A DNA stretch of 64,000 nt from Streptomyces katrae (GTDB taxonomy: Bacteria > Actinomycetota > Actinomycetes > Streptomycetales > Streptomycetaceae): contig NZ_CP020042.1 of assembly GCF_002028425.1 (NCBI RefSeq), positions 6,671,560 through 6,735,559 on the forward strand, written 5' to 3'. This document shows positions 50,967 to 58,763 of this stretch, piece after piece (position 1 is the stretch's first letter; every line of letters starts with the position of its first letter). The notes under the pieces are model-generated. The model was given only the letters and a program-made list of their open reading frames with translations. It was not told where the DNA came from and searched no databases. The translations under genes were made by a program, and so were the position numbers.

Positions 50967-52366
50967 GGGCGCGGTCCCTTCGCGGCGGGCGGCCGCCGGC
51001 GGTGTGCCGCCGGGCCGGTGTCTTCCATGGCTGCCGGAGCGGTGCTCGCGGCGGCCCGGGTGCGTCCGGCGACCAGGGCGTGGTCCACGTCGTCGGCCGG
51101 GCAGCGCCCGCGCCTCACGTAGCGCCCGGCGAAGGCCTCCACCGCGTCCTGGACGCAGCGGTCCGCTCCGAGCCGGGGCAGGGCCTCCGCGGCCGCCGCG
51201 AAGCAGGCCGTGGCGGCCGCCCGCAGGTCCGGGTCCGCCAGCGCGCCGCGTGCGGCGGTCCGCCACAGCGGGTTGCGGGGCGCGCTCCGGGTCCCGTAGG
51301 CGTCGGCCAGGGCCTTCACCGCCCGGTAGGCCGTCTCGGCGGCCTCCGGGTCGTCGAAGAGTGCGTGCACCACGGCCACCGGGACCGTCCAGCCGTCCTC
51401 CCCGGGCTGCGCGTCGATCATCCGCAGCTCCAGGTGGCCGCGCGGGCGCACGGGCGGGAAGAGGGTGGTGAGGTGGTACTCCAGGTCCGCGGCCGTGGGC
51501 CGCCGGGCGGGGCCCGGTCCGTGGCCGTCCGTGCGCAGCCAGTCGCGGAAGGTCAGACCGTGCGGCACCGTCCAGGATCCGTCGCCGGCCCCCCGTACGC
51601 ACATCACCTCGGTGTCCAGCGCGTGCGCGGCCCAGGCCGCACGGGGTTCGGCGTCCAGCGGCGGGGCCAGTGCGCGCCGCGGGTCGATGTCGCTCCAGAT
51701 CCCCTGCCGCGCGCACCGCCAGCCCTCGTACGGGCCCTCGCGGCCGGGGGAGTTGGCGAAGGCGGCCACGAGTACGGCGCCCAGGAGGTGGGCGAGCCGC
51801 CAGCGCCTCCCGTACCCGAGCGGGCCCGGCTCCTCGTGCCCGGCGTCCACGCAGACCTGCACGGAGGCGGAGGAGCGCATCATGGCCCGGCCGGCGGGGC
51901 CGGTGCGGTCGAAGTAGGTCTCCATCGCGTCGTAGCGCGGGCTGGCCAGGAGGCGGCGCAGGGGCTTTCGGGGGTCCTCGCCGAGGCCGTGGAGGACGAG
52001 GCCGCGCTCGCGCAGGACGCCCCGTACGGCGGCGAGGTCGGCGCGGAGCCCGTCGAGGCAGGCGGTGAGGGAGGCGGCGGGGGCGGAGCTGAGCTCCAGC
52101 TGGCCGCCGGGTTCGACGGTGACCCGGGACCCCAGGGGCAGGGCCCGGGCGGCCGCGTGGGCGTCGGTGAGGCGGTCGGGGGGAAGCGGCAGCCAGGGGC
52201 GCTCGGCGTCCAGGACGAGCCATTCGAGCTCGGCGCCGAGGGTGCGGGGCGGACCGGTCTTGAAGCAGATGCCGTGGATCAGGTCCTCGGCGGCCGCCTC
52301 GCCGAGGGGGGCGTCCGCGGAATCCGCGGGATCGTGGACGTGTGGAGCGGGTGAGTTCTCGGACAT
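50963..52366 (-). CDS. egtA: Glutamate-cysteine ligase of the ergothioneine pathway
   Basis: The ~467-residue GCS2-type ligase has LGAELEWLVLD (ATP/glutamate site), SRVTVEPGGQLELSSAP, RSSASVQVCVDAGHEEPG, FANSPGREGPYEGWR and HLELRMIDAQP. It makes gamma-glutamylcysteine, the sulphur donor for EgtB. ATG 52366 has GAGG at about eight bases; an in-frame GTG at 52405 would add 13 residues. It is the promoter-proximal gene of egtABCD. Confidence 0.94.
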   Translation of the reverse strand: MSENSPAPHVHDPADSADAPLGEAAAEDLIHGICFKTGPPRTLGAELEWLVLDAERPWLPLPPDRLTDAHAAARALPLGSRVTVEPGGQLELSSAPAASLTACLDGLRADLAAVRGVLRERGLVLHGLGEDPRKPLRRLLASPRYDAMETYFDRTGPAGRAMMRSSASVQVCVDAGHEEPGPLGYGRRWRLAHLLGAVLVAAFANSPGREGPYEGWRCARQGIWSDIDPRRALAPPLDAEPRAAWAAHALDTEVMCVRGAGDGSWTVPHGLTFRDWLRTDGHGPGPARRPTAADLEYHLTTLFPPVRPRGHLELRMIDAQPGEDGWTVPVAVVHALFDDPEAAETAYRAVKALADAYGTRSAPRNPLWRTAARGALADPDLRAAATACFAAAAEALPRLGADRCVQDAVEAFAGRYVRRGRCPADDVDHALVAGRTRAAASTAPAAMEDTGPAAHRRRPPAAKGPRP

Positions 52367-52461
52367 GACCGGAACCTCGTCTCCTGTAGTCGGCCGTGAT
52401 GTCACCCGTGCCTACCCGTCCTCGGGGTGCTAATTCCTTTGCCGCTCCCGTGCCCGCGCCG

Positions 52462-52467
52462 CAGGAT
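52462..52467 (+). promoter_or_regulatory. -10 box of the PARG-like gene, leaderless
   Basis: CAGGAT six bases before the GTG at 52474; no Shine-Dalgarno sequence. Confidence 0.5.
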
Positions 52468-52473
52468 TGCCGC

Positions 52474-53298
52474 GTGAGCAGCAGATTGCGCGAGATCGCG
52501 CGGGAGAACGCACTGGTCGTGGCGGCCGGCGGGTACCGGGCGCGGTCGGGGCGGTGGGTCTCCCTCGCCGCCGGCCTGGCGGAAGCCAAGGCCGGAACCA
52601 GGATATATGGGCCAAACTCGGTCATTCCAGACGATGGGTCCGTCAGGGGGAGCCTGCGGACGGTCTTCGAGGTCACGGGGGAGAGCAGCACGGCCGCGGC
52701 GCGTCGCCTCGCGCAGCCGCCCGGCCAGGGCCCGGTCGCGGTGCTGAACTTCGCCTCGGCCCGCAATCCCGGCGGCGGCTACGTCCGCGGCGCCAAGGCG
52801 CAGGAGGAGGCGCTCTGCCGGGCCTCGGCGCTGTACGAGACCCTGCTGGAGGCCCCGGAGTACTACGAGGTCCACCGAGCGGGCAGGAGCACCTTCTACA
52901 CCGACCGGGTGATCCACTCACCCGGGGTGCCGGTGTTCCGCGACGACCGGGGCGACCTGCTGGAGACCCCGTTCCGGGCCGGGTTCCTCACCTCCCCGGC
53001 CCCGAACGCGGGCACGATCCGCCGCCAGGAGCCGGAACGAGCCCCGGAGATCCCGGCGGCCCTGGCCCGTCGGGCGGAGCGCGTCCTGGAGGTGGCCGCA
53101 CTGCACGGCTACCGGGCGCTGGTGCTCGGCGCCTGGGGCTGCGGGGTGTTCCGCAACGACCCGGCGGAGGTGGCGGAGGCCTTCCGCCACCTGCTGACGG
53201 GCCGCTTCACGGGAACCTTCGACCGGGTCGTCTTCGCCGTCCTGGACCGCAACCCGGCCCCGCGCGAAGCCTTCACCCGGGCCTTCGCCGACGCCTGA
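52474..53298 (+). CDS. TIGR02452-type bacterial poly(ADP-ribose) glycohydrolase-like protein
   Basis: The 274-residue macrodomain-type protein has NFASARNPGGGYVRGAKAQE followed by EAL, that is the PARG signature GGG...QEE (GGG at 100-102, QEE at 110-112). It also has FYTDRVIHSPGVPVFRDD and VLGAWGCGVFRNDP, typical of TIGR02452 (DUF2263) proteins. Family members hydrolyse ADP-ribose polymers or ADP-ribosyl marks. The GTG start appears leaderless. It is divergent from egtA and convergent with a PemK/MazF-like gene. Confidence 0.87.
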   Translation: MSSRLREIARENALVVAAGGYRARSGRWVSLAAGLAEAKAGTRIYGPNSVIPDDGSVRGSLRTVFEVTGESSTAAARRLAQPPGQGPVAVLNFASARNPGGGYVRGAKAQEEALCRASALYETLLEAPEYYEVHRAGRSTFYTDRVIHSPGVPVFRDDRGDLLETPFRAGFLTSPAPNAGTIRRQEPERAPEIPAALARRAERVLEVAALHGYRALVLGAWGCGVFRNDPAEVAEAFRHLLTGRFTGTFDRVVFAVLDRNPAPREAFTRAFADA

Positions 53299-53326
53299 GT
53301 CCGAGAGCGGGTCCGGGCCCGTCCGG

Positions 53327-53791
53327 CTACCGCCAGCCGTAGCGCTCGCGCAGGCGGTCGACCACCCGCTGGAAGCGGGGCCGGTCCAGGGCGCATGCCT
53401 CGCGGCGCATGCCCGCCTCGTGGACGCGCAGCACCCGGTCGACGTCCACCCAGGACTCCCGCCCGGCGGCGTCCCAGGGGCCGGAGCCGATCGGGACCCA
53501 CTCCCGGTCGGCGTCGTGCCGCTTGCTGGACAGCTGGACCGCCAGCACGGTCGACCCGCCCGCCTCGCGCGCGACCACCAGCACCGGCCGGTCCTTGCCC
53601 CGCCCGTCGTTCTCCTCGAACGGGACCCAGGTCCACACGATCTCCCCGGGGTCGGGGTCCCCGTCCGGGTCGGGGGCGTACTCGGTGCGGACCGGGCCGA
53701 TCGCGAGGGGGTCGGCCTCGACGGTGGCGGCGAAGCCGTCCCGCCCGGGCTGCTCGACGTATCCGTTGCCGTGATGTGAAAGTGCCGTCAT
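53327..53791 (-). CDS. PemK/MazF-like protein without a partner antitoxin
   Basis: The 154-residue protein has PDPGEIVWTWVPFEENDGRGKDRPVLVV (first 20: PDPGEIVWTWVPFEENDGRG), then VLAVQLSSKRHD and a WVDVDRVLRVHEAGM stretch, which fit the PemK/MazF beta-barrel (G-x-I-V-W entry strand, RPVLVV core). Classical MazF proteins are endoribonucleases with an adjacent antitoxin; none is encoded here, so it may be a domesticated member. Leaderless start: TAACCT seven bases before ATG 53791. Confidence 0.78.
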   Translation of the reverse strand: MTALSHHGNGYVEQPGRDGFAATVEADPLAIGPVRTEYAPDPDGDPDPGEIVWTWVPFEENDGRGKDRPVLVVAREAGGSTVLAVQLSSKRHDADREWVPIGSGPWDAAGRESWVDVDRVLRVHEAGMRREACALDRPRFQRVVDRLRERYGWR

Positions 53792-53798
53792 CCGGGCG

Positions 53799-53804
53799 AG
53801 GTTA
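53799..53804 (-). promoter_or_regulatory. -10 box of the PemK/MazF-like gene
   Basis: TAACCT on the minus strand, seven bases before the ATG at 53791. Confidence 0.5.
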
Positions 53805-53893
53805 GCGGGTGCGCGGGCCCGGGAGGGGGAGGAGGGCGGCGCCGGTCCCGTCCGGCCCGGCGGCGCCTCGGCCCTCCCGGGCGCCCGCCCTGG

Positions 53894-53899
53894 CAGGAT
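53894..53899 (+). promoter_or_regulatory. -10 box of the VOC gene, leaderless
   Basis: CAGGAT six bases before the ATG at 53906. Confidence 0.5.
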
Positions 53900-53905
53900 G
53901 GCGGC

Positions 53906-54259
53906 ATGGAACGAGTGCTGGGAATCGGCGGCTATTTCATCCGGGCGAGCGACCCGGCGGCCCTGACCGCGTGGTACCGCGACTGCCTGGGCCTGGACCT
54001 CGACGAACACGGCCTGTGGCGGCCGGAGTCCGGGCCCACCGTGTTCGCTGCCTTCGAAGCCGGTACGGAGTACTTCGGCTCCCGCGCCCAGGGGACCATG
54101 CTCAACTTCCGCGTCCGCGACCTGGACGCGATGCTCGTGCAGCTGCGGGCGAAGGGCGCCGATGTGGCCGGGGAGGTCCAGGAGATGCAGGGCGTGGGCC
54201 GCTTCGCCTGGGTCACCGACCCGGAGGGAAACCGCGTGGAACTGTGGCAGCCCGCCTGA
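53906..54259 (+). CDS. VOC-superfamily (glyoxalase/dioxygenase fold) protein
   Basis: A single 117-residue betaalphabetabetabeta module pair: RVLGIGGYFIRASDPAALTA, WYRDCLGLDLDEHG, MLNFRVRDLDAMLVQLRAKG and FAWVTDPEGNRVELWQP. It is the small stand-alone form of glyoxalase/bleomycin-resistance-like proteins. The metal ligands cannot all be assigned, so its reaction is unknown. Confidence 0.88.
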   Translation: MERVLGIGGYFIRASDPAALTAWYRDCLGLDLDEHGLWRPESGPTVFAAFEAGTEYFGSRAQGTMLNFRVRDLDAMLVQLRAKGADVAGEVQEMQGVGRFAWVTDPEGNRVELWQPA

Positions 54260-54331
54260 GCGGCCCGCCTGATCCACCCTGATGGCCCCCTTACCGCCGC
54301 CTTAAGCGGAGCTTAGGGTTCCCACATCGCA

Positions 54332-54361
54332 CCCCGAAACGAACGATTGTCCGTTTCGGGG
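54332..54361. promoter_or_regulatory. 10-bp inverted repeat CCCCGAAACG ... CGTTTCGGGG
   Basis: Perfect arms (54332-54341, 54352-54361) with a 10-bp spacer, immediately upstream of a TAGCGT -10-like box (54366-54371) and about 55 bp before the chitinase start. Operator candidate; it also could fold in RNA. Confidence 0.65.
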
Positions 54362-54414
54362 CCGCTAGCGTGCTGCCGCATCCCCAACTCCCCAGTAATA
54401 GAGGCAGGCACGCC

Positions 54415-55896
54415 ATGGGCAGCACCACCCGTCACCGTCGCAGGGCCGGCGGCAGGGCGAAGGCCGCGGGCGCGATCGTGGTGGCGGCGGTGATCGGCGG
54501 CGCGGCCCTCGCGTTCACCGGTACCGCGCAGGCCACCGCCGTCGGCGCCGTGTACACCACCTCCAGCGCCTGGAGCGGTGGTTACACCGGCCAGTACGTC
54601 ATCACGAACGGCACCGGCCGCACCCAGTCGGACTGGACCCTGCGGTTCGACCTGCCGGCCGGCACGAGGATCGACTCCCTGTGGAACGGCACCCACACCG
54701 TCGACGGGCAGCACGTCACCGTGAAGCCCGCGAGCTGGAACCGGGAGCTCGCGCCCGGGGCCTCCGTCACCGTCGGCTTCGTCGCGAGCGGCGCCGGTGC
54801 CCCCGGCGCCCCCAAGGGGTGCCTGATCAACGGGGTCAAGTGCTCCGTCGACCAGAGCGCGACCCCGCAGCCCAGCGGCCGCCCCACCACCCCGCCCGCC
54901 CCGGCCCCGACCGCCACGAAGGGACCGGTGGCGACGGCCTCCGCGACGTCCGCCCCCACCGCCAAGCCCACCGCGACCGCGCCGGCCCCCGGGCCCGGCG
55001 GGGGCGGGGCGCGCTTCGCGCCGTACGTCGACACCTCCCTCTACCCGGCCTACGACCTCCTCGACACCGCGACGAGCACCGGGGTGCGGGAGTTCCACCT
55101 CGCCTTCGTCACCGCCGGCGCCGGGTGCACCCCGCTGTGGGGCGGGGTCACCGATCTGGCGAGCGACAAGGTGGCGGGCCAGATCGGCGCGCTGCGCGCC
55201 CGGGGCGGCGACGTGCGGGTGTCCTTCGGCGGGGCCGCCGGCCGCGAGCTGGCGCTGAACTGCGCGAGCGCCGACGAGCTGGCGGCGGCCTACGGGAAGG
55301 TGGTCGACCAGTACCGGCTGACCAAAGTCGACTTCGACATCGAGGGCGCGGCCCTGCCCGACACCGCCGCCAACTCCCGCCGCGCCCAGGCCATAGCCCG
55401 GCTGCAGCAGTCCCACCCGGGCCTGGACGTGGCGTTCACCCTGCCGGTGATGCCCGAAGGGCTGACCCAGCCGGGCGTGGCCCTGCTCGCCGACGCCCGC
55501 CGGGGCGGGGTGCGGATCGACTCCGTCAACATCATGGCGATGGACTACGGGCAGGCGTACGGCGGGGACATGGGGCAGTACGCCATCCAGGCCGCGACGG
55601 CCACCCAGGCCCAGCTGAAGGGGGTCCTCGGACTGTCCGACCAGGCGGCCTGGAAGGCCCTGGCCGTCACCCCGATGATCGGCGTCAACGACGTCGCGTC
55701 GGAGGTCTTCTCCGTCTCCGACGCGACGCAGCTCGTGGAGTTCGCCTCGGCGAAGGGCATCGGACGGCTGGCCATGTGGTCCGCGGCCCGCGACGCCCAG
55801 TGCCCCGCGGGCGCGCTGAACCACGCGGAGCCCACCTGCAGTTCGGTCCTCCAGCAGCCGCTGGCCTTCACCAGGGCCTTCGGCGCACTGCGTTAG
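54415..55896 (+). CDS. Secreted GH18 chitinase with CBM2 domain
   Basis: The 493-residue protein has a long signal peptide (RRRAGGRAKAAGAIVVAAVI...), a CBM2 carbohydrate-binding domain (~45-145: YTTSSAWSGGYTGQYVITNG, WNRELAPGASVTVGF), a Pro/Thr/Ala linker (~150-195) and a GH18 catalytic barrel. The barrel shows SFGGAAG and the active-site strand TKVDFDIEG, where the catalytic Glu and paired Asp are present and the first Asp of DxxDxDxE is Thr. It cleaves chitin outside the cell. Its stop overlaps the convergent peptidase gene's stop. The upstream dyad is not the usual TGGTCTAGACC-type chitinase element. Confidence 0.9.
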   Translation: MGSTTRHRRRAGGRAKAAGAIVVAAVIGGAALAFTGTAQATAVGAVYTTSSAWSGGYTGQYVITNGTGRTQSDWTLRFDLPAGTRIDSLWNGTHTVDGQHVTVKPASWNRELAPGASVTVGFVASGAGAPGAPKGCLINGVKCSVDQSATPQPSGRPTTPPAPAPTATKGPVATASATSAPTAKPTATAPAPGPGGGGARFAPYVDTSLYPAYDLLDTATSTGVREFHLAFVTAGAGCTPLWGGVTDLASDKVAGQIGALRARGGDVRVSFGGAAGRELALNCASADELAAAYGKVVDQYRLTKVDFDIEGAALPDTAANSRRAQAIARLQQSHPGLDVAFTLPVMPEGLTQPGVALLADARRGGVRIDSVNIMAMDYGQAYGGDMGQYAIQAATATQAQLKGVLGLSDQAAWKALAVTPMIGVNDVASEVFSVSDATQLVEFASAKGIGRLAMWSAARDAQCPAGALNHAEPTCSSVLQQPLAFTRAFGALR

Positions 55897-57185
55897 GGCG
55901 TGGCGGGGCCCCCGGAGGAGGCGCGGAGCAGCTCCAGCACCTGCGCGGTGATCGCGGCCTCGTTCCGCTCGAACTCCGGCCCGGTCAGCCGGTCCGGCTC
56001 GGCGGGCAGGCCGGTCAGGACGGGGGTGTGCAGGTGCCCGCCGGGCAGGGCGGGGCGCAGTTCCAGCCGGAGCCGGTTGGAGCGGTAGGCGACCTCGTTG
56101 GAGAGGTAGCCGCCGCCCCCGCCCGCGACGGCGCGGGAGCCGGGGGTGGGCCCGTCCTCGCGGTCCACCGGAGCCGTCTCCCCGGCCGGTATCTCGGTGA
56201 CGGCGGTGTTGAGCCGTACGGGGTAGGGCGCCTGGACGGCGGTCATGGCGTCCGTGGGCAGGCTGGTGCGCAGGAACTCCGCGCCGGGACCGAGGCCCGG
56301 CGCGGTGGCCGGGTGCTCGGGCGTACCGCCCGCCAGGGCGCCGGCGTTGTCGGGGTACGGGTCGGCCGAGCGGTTGCGGCCGGCCCAGGCCTCCAGGGTG
56401 AACAGGCCGGGGTAGCCCTGGCTGATGCTGGTGATCATGTCGGCGGAGCGGGGGCCCGCCGCCAGCCGGGGCGCGTAGGCCCGTTCGACGATCCCGGCGT
56501 CGAAGTCGGCGTAGCGGACCGGCAGGACGACGGCCCGGATCTCGGCGGTGGTGCCGTCGGCCAGGGTGATGCGGCGGCCGTTGAGCTGGAGGGCCGCCGA
56601 GCCGGAGGGGTTGGCCCGCCGCAGCTCGGTGTCCAGGCCGAAGGGGTCGAACCCGCTGACGAAGATCCGCCGGACGCCCCGGGTGCCGCGGAACTCGTTG
56701 GCGGTCAGACCCCGCGAGGCGTCCTCGAACCGGGACTTCAGCGCGGCCCGGTCCACCGTGAACCCGGGCTGCCAGGCGTCGAGTTGCACGGTCATCGCGA
56801 GCCGGGTCCAGTACAGCGGCCGGTCGTCCCGGTCCGGCAGGTCACCGCCCGGCCGGCGCCCCTGGGCCCGGTTCACCGCGGCCTGCCACAGGGCCTCGCC
56901 CCACGCGTCGAGCAGCCGCTCCGCCCCGGCGGCGTCGCGTACGCCGCACAGCGCGGCCGGGAAGCGGCGTACGAAGCCGTCGAGGCCGGCCCGCCCGGGG
57001 AAAGCGGTCGCCCGGGGATCGGAGAGCCGGCCCTGTTCGGCGTCGGGCGCGGCGGGCGCCTGCGCTCCGGCGGTGCAGGCGGGCGCGGGGTCCGCGTGGG
57101 CGGTGGCGGCCGGGAGCAGGGCGGTGATCCCGAGGAGGGCGGCGGCGAGGGCCGTACGGCGTAAGAGCATCATGCCGTGTGACAT
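55893..57185 (-). CDS. Secreted pyroglutamyl-peptidase-like (C15) protein
   Basis: The 430-residue protein has a signal peptide (MLLRRTALAAALLGITALLP, cleavage after AHA). After ~130 residues it carries RRIFVSGFDPFGLDTELRRA, NPSGSAALQL, which is the pyrrolidone-carboxylate peptidase (C15) entry strand, followed by VVLPVRYADFD and ISQGYPGLFTLEAW. C15 enzymes remove N-terminal pyroglutamate, usually in the cytosol, so a secreted version twice the usual length (~215) is noteworthy. The catalytic Cys and His could not be assigned by eye. ATG 57173 is an alternative start, with TAATGT eight bases upstream. Confidence 0.78.
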   Translation of the reverse strand: MSHGMMLLRRTALAAALLGITALLPAATAHADPAPACTAGAQAPAAPDAEQGRLSDPRATAFPGRAGLDGFVRRFPAALCGVRDAAGAERLLDAWGEALWQAAVNRAQGRRPGGDLPDRDDRPLYWTRLAMTVQLDAWQPGFTVDRAALKSRFEDASRGLTANEFRGTRGVRRIFVSGFDPFGLDTELRRANPSGSAALQLNGRRITLADGTTAEIRAVVLPVRYADFDAGIVERAYAPRLAAGPRSADMITSISQGYPGLFTLEAWAGRNRSADPYPDNAGALAGGTPEHPATAPGLGPGAEFLRTSLPTDAMTAVQAPYPVRLNTAVTEIPAGETAPVDREDGPTPGSRAVAGGGGGYLSNEVAYRSNRLRLELRPALPGGHLHTPVLTGLPAEPDRLTGPEFERNEAAITAQVLELLRASSGGPATP

Positions 57186-57283
57186 TACATAGAGGGTGCC
57201 GGGTCCGGGAGGCGACTTCCGGGCGGCGGTACGGGCGCCGGGGCCACGGCCACGGAGGCCGGGGCCCGGGAGCGCGGCCCGGA

Positions 57284-57715
57284 TCAGTCGGTCCGGGGCC
57301 AGTCCCAGCCCAGCTGGAGGAACAGGCCCAGCCGGTCGCTGACCGCGCGGATCTGCGAGATCCGGCCTCCGGTCAGGGTGAACAGCCAGATCGCCTCGTT
57401 CTCGAAGGAACGGCCCGTCGGCTCCGGCATACGCGGATGTGTGCCGCCGTGCGTACCGGACATGACCACGCGGGCGACGACCCGCTCGTCCTCCGCGACC
57501 AGCTCCTCCACCCGGACGGTCAGCGGATCGAACGCCGCCAGCTGCCGGCGCAGCCCCTCGAAGGCCGCACCCGGCTCGTCGGGCTCGCCGTGGATGATCT
57601 GGTTGTGGTCGATCACGTCCTCGGTCATGTACTGCGGCAGGTCCGCGGTGCGCCGTTCGCTGACGGCGGTGAAGAAACCGAGCACGGCCTGCTTGTTGTC
57701 GTCCTGCACGCCCAT
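57284..57715 (-). CDS. SnoaL-like / ester-cyclase family protein
   Basis: The 143-residue protein has a cystatin-like alpha+beta barrel typical of SnoaL/NTF2 relatives: NKQAVLGFFTAVSERRTADL, QYMTEDVIDHNQIIHGEP, RVVARVVMSGTHGG and IWLFTLTGGRISQIRAVSD. Such proteins act as cyclases, isomerases or unknown-function polyketide-like enzymes. ATG 57715 is preferred: AGGGGG is eight bases upstream; a GTG at 57724 is also in frame. Confidence 0.85.
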   Translation of the reverse strand: MGVQDDNKQAVLGFFTAVSERRTADLPQYMTEDVIDHNQIIHGEPDEPGAAFEGLRRQLAAFDPLTVRVEELVAEDERVVARVVMSGTHGGTHPRMPEPTGRSFENEAIWLFTLTGGRISQIRAVSDRLGLFLQLGWDWPRTD

Positions 57716-57808
57716 GGCGTGCACCCCCTGTCGATCATGGTGTGGATCAAGTCGCGGTGAGCTTAGGCGCGTCGGGTATGCGGGCGGTCAAGCGCGTGTC
57801 AACTGCCG

Positions 57809-58151
57809 TCAAATTCCAGCCTGATCGGCCAGTTCCGATCGGCAGACCCCCGGTGGCCAGTGCGCCGCCCAGCCCTCCGCCGTCTCCAGCTGCGCCGCCA
57901 GCGACAGCAGCCGGGGCTCGGAGTGCGCCGGGCCAAGCCAGCAACGGCAGCCGCTCGCCGCGGGCCAGCCGCCGGTCGGCGGCCTCCGCCTCGGCCAGTG
58001 CGGCCTCGGCGCGGACGATCCGGAAGGCGTTGAGGGAGGGCTGCGCGGCTGCGATCCGCGCCAGCGAACGCTCCGTCAACTCCTGTGCATTCACCCGCCC
58101 TTCGACCAGTGCCGTGGCCATCTCCGCGAGCCCTGAAACGGTGTCCGTCAT
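57809..58151 (-). pseudogene. Internally deleted amidase (GatA family) relic
   Basis: ATG 58151 still has a GGGAGG ribosome-binding site and begins a normal amidase N-terminus (MTDTVSGLAEMATALVEGRV, SLARIAAAQPSLNAFRIVRA, ADRRLARGERLPLL). At residue ~66 this joins, one frame over, to an amidase C-terminus: GPAHSEPRLLSLAAQLETAE, GWAAHWPPG, ending at TGA 57809-57811. Several hundred residues including the GGSSGG/Ser-cisSer-Lys core are gone. It is a decayed gene created by one internal deletion. Confidence 0.82.
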
Positions 58152-58273
58152 CGGCTGCCTCCCCCCTACCGGTCGGTAATAGCGACGGTAAGCGCAAACG
58201 GTCCGGCCCGCACCCTCCCGCAGCGCCCCGCAGGGCGCTCCGGGACGGCCGGGAAAAAAATCTTCGGCGGAGA

Positions 58274-58300
58274 TGTCGAGAACCCGGCGCCGGCTCCGTC
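58274..58300 (+). promoter_or_regulatory. ECF42-type promoter TGTCGA-N17-CGTC
   Basis: TGTCGA at 58274-58279 and CGTC at 58297-58300, 17 nt apart and 55 nt before the DGPF gene start. This agrees with the published ECF42 target motif as I recall it (TGTCGA at -35, CGA/TC at -10). Confidence 0.7.
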
Positions 58301-58355
58301 CCAGGGGTGAACGCGGCCAGAATGGACGCGTCGGAACGGATCGAGGAGAACCGTC

Positions 58356-58763
58356 ATGGCCAAGTACCTGCTGCTGAAGCACTACCGCGGCGCCCCGGCC
58401 CCCAGCAACGACGTCCCCATGGACCGCTGGACCCCGCAGGAGGTCTCCGACCACATCCAGTACATGCGCGACTTCGCGGCGAAGCTGGAGCAGACCGGCG
58501 AATTCGTGGACGCCCAGGCCCTGGCACCGGAGGGCACGTGGGTCCGCTACGACGGCGAGGGCCGCCCCGCCGTCACCGACGGTCCGTTCGCCGAGACCAA
58601 GGACCTGATCGCCGGCTGGATGGTGATCGACGTGGACAGCCACGACCGGGCCCTGGAGCTCGCCGCCGAGCTGTCGGCCGCCCCGGGCGCCGGCGGCCGC
58701 CCGATCCACGAGTGGCTGGAGCTGCGCCCCTTCATGTCCGAGCCGCCCACGATCACGGAGTGA
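58356..58763 (+). CDS. DGPF/YciI-like protein, ECF42 partner
   Basis: The 135-residue ferredoxin-like fold protein carries the name-giving VTDGPFAETKD motif, as well as MAKYLLLKHYRG and IHEWLELRPFM. DGPF genes are the hallmark neighbours of ECF42 sigma factors and are expressed from ECF42-type promoters; their biochemical role is unsettled. GGAGAA is eight bases before the ATG. The stop overlaps the GTG of the sigma gene, making a two-gene operon. Confidence 0.92.
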   Translation: MAKYLLLKHYRGAPAPSNDVPMDRWTPQEVSDHIQYMRDFAAKLEQTGEFVDAQALAPEGTWVRYDGEGRPAVTDGPFAETKDLIAGWMVIDVDSHDRALELAAELSAAPGAGGRPIHEWLELRPFMSEPPTITE

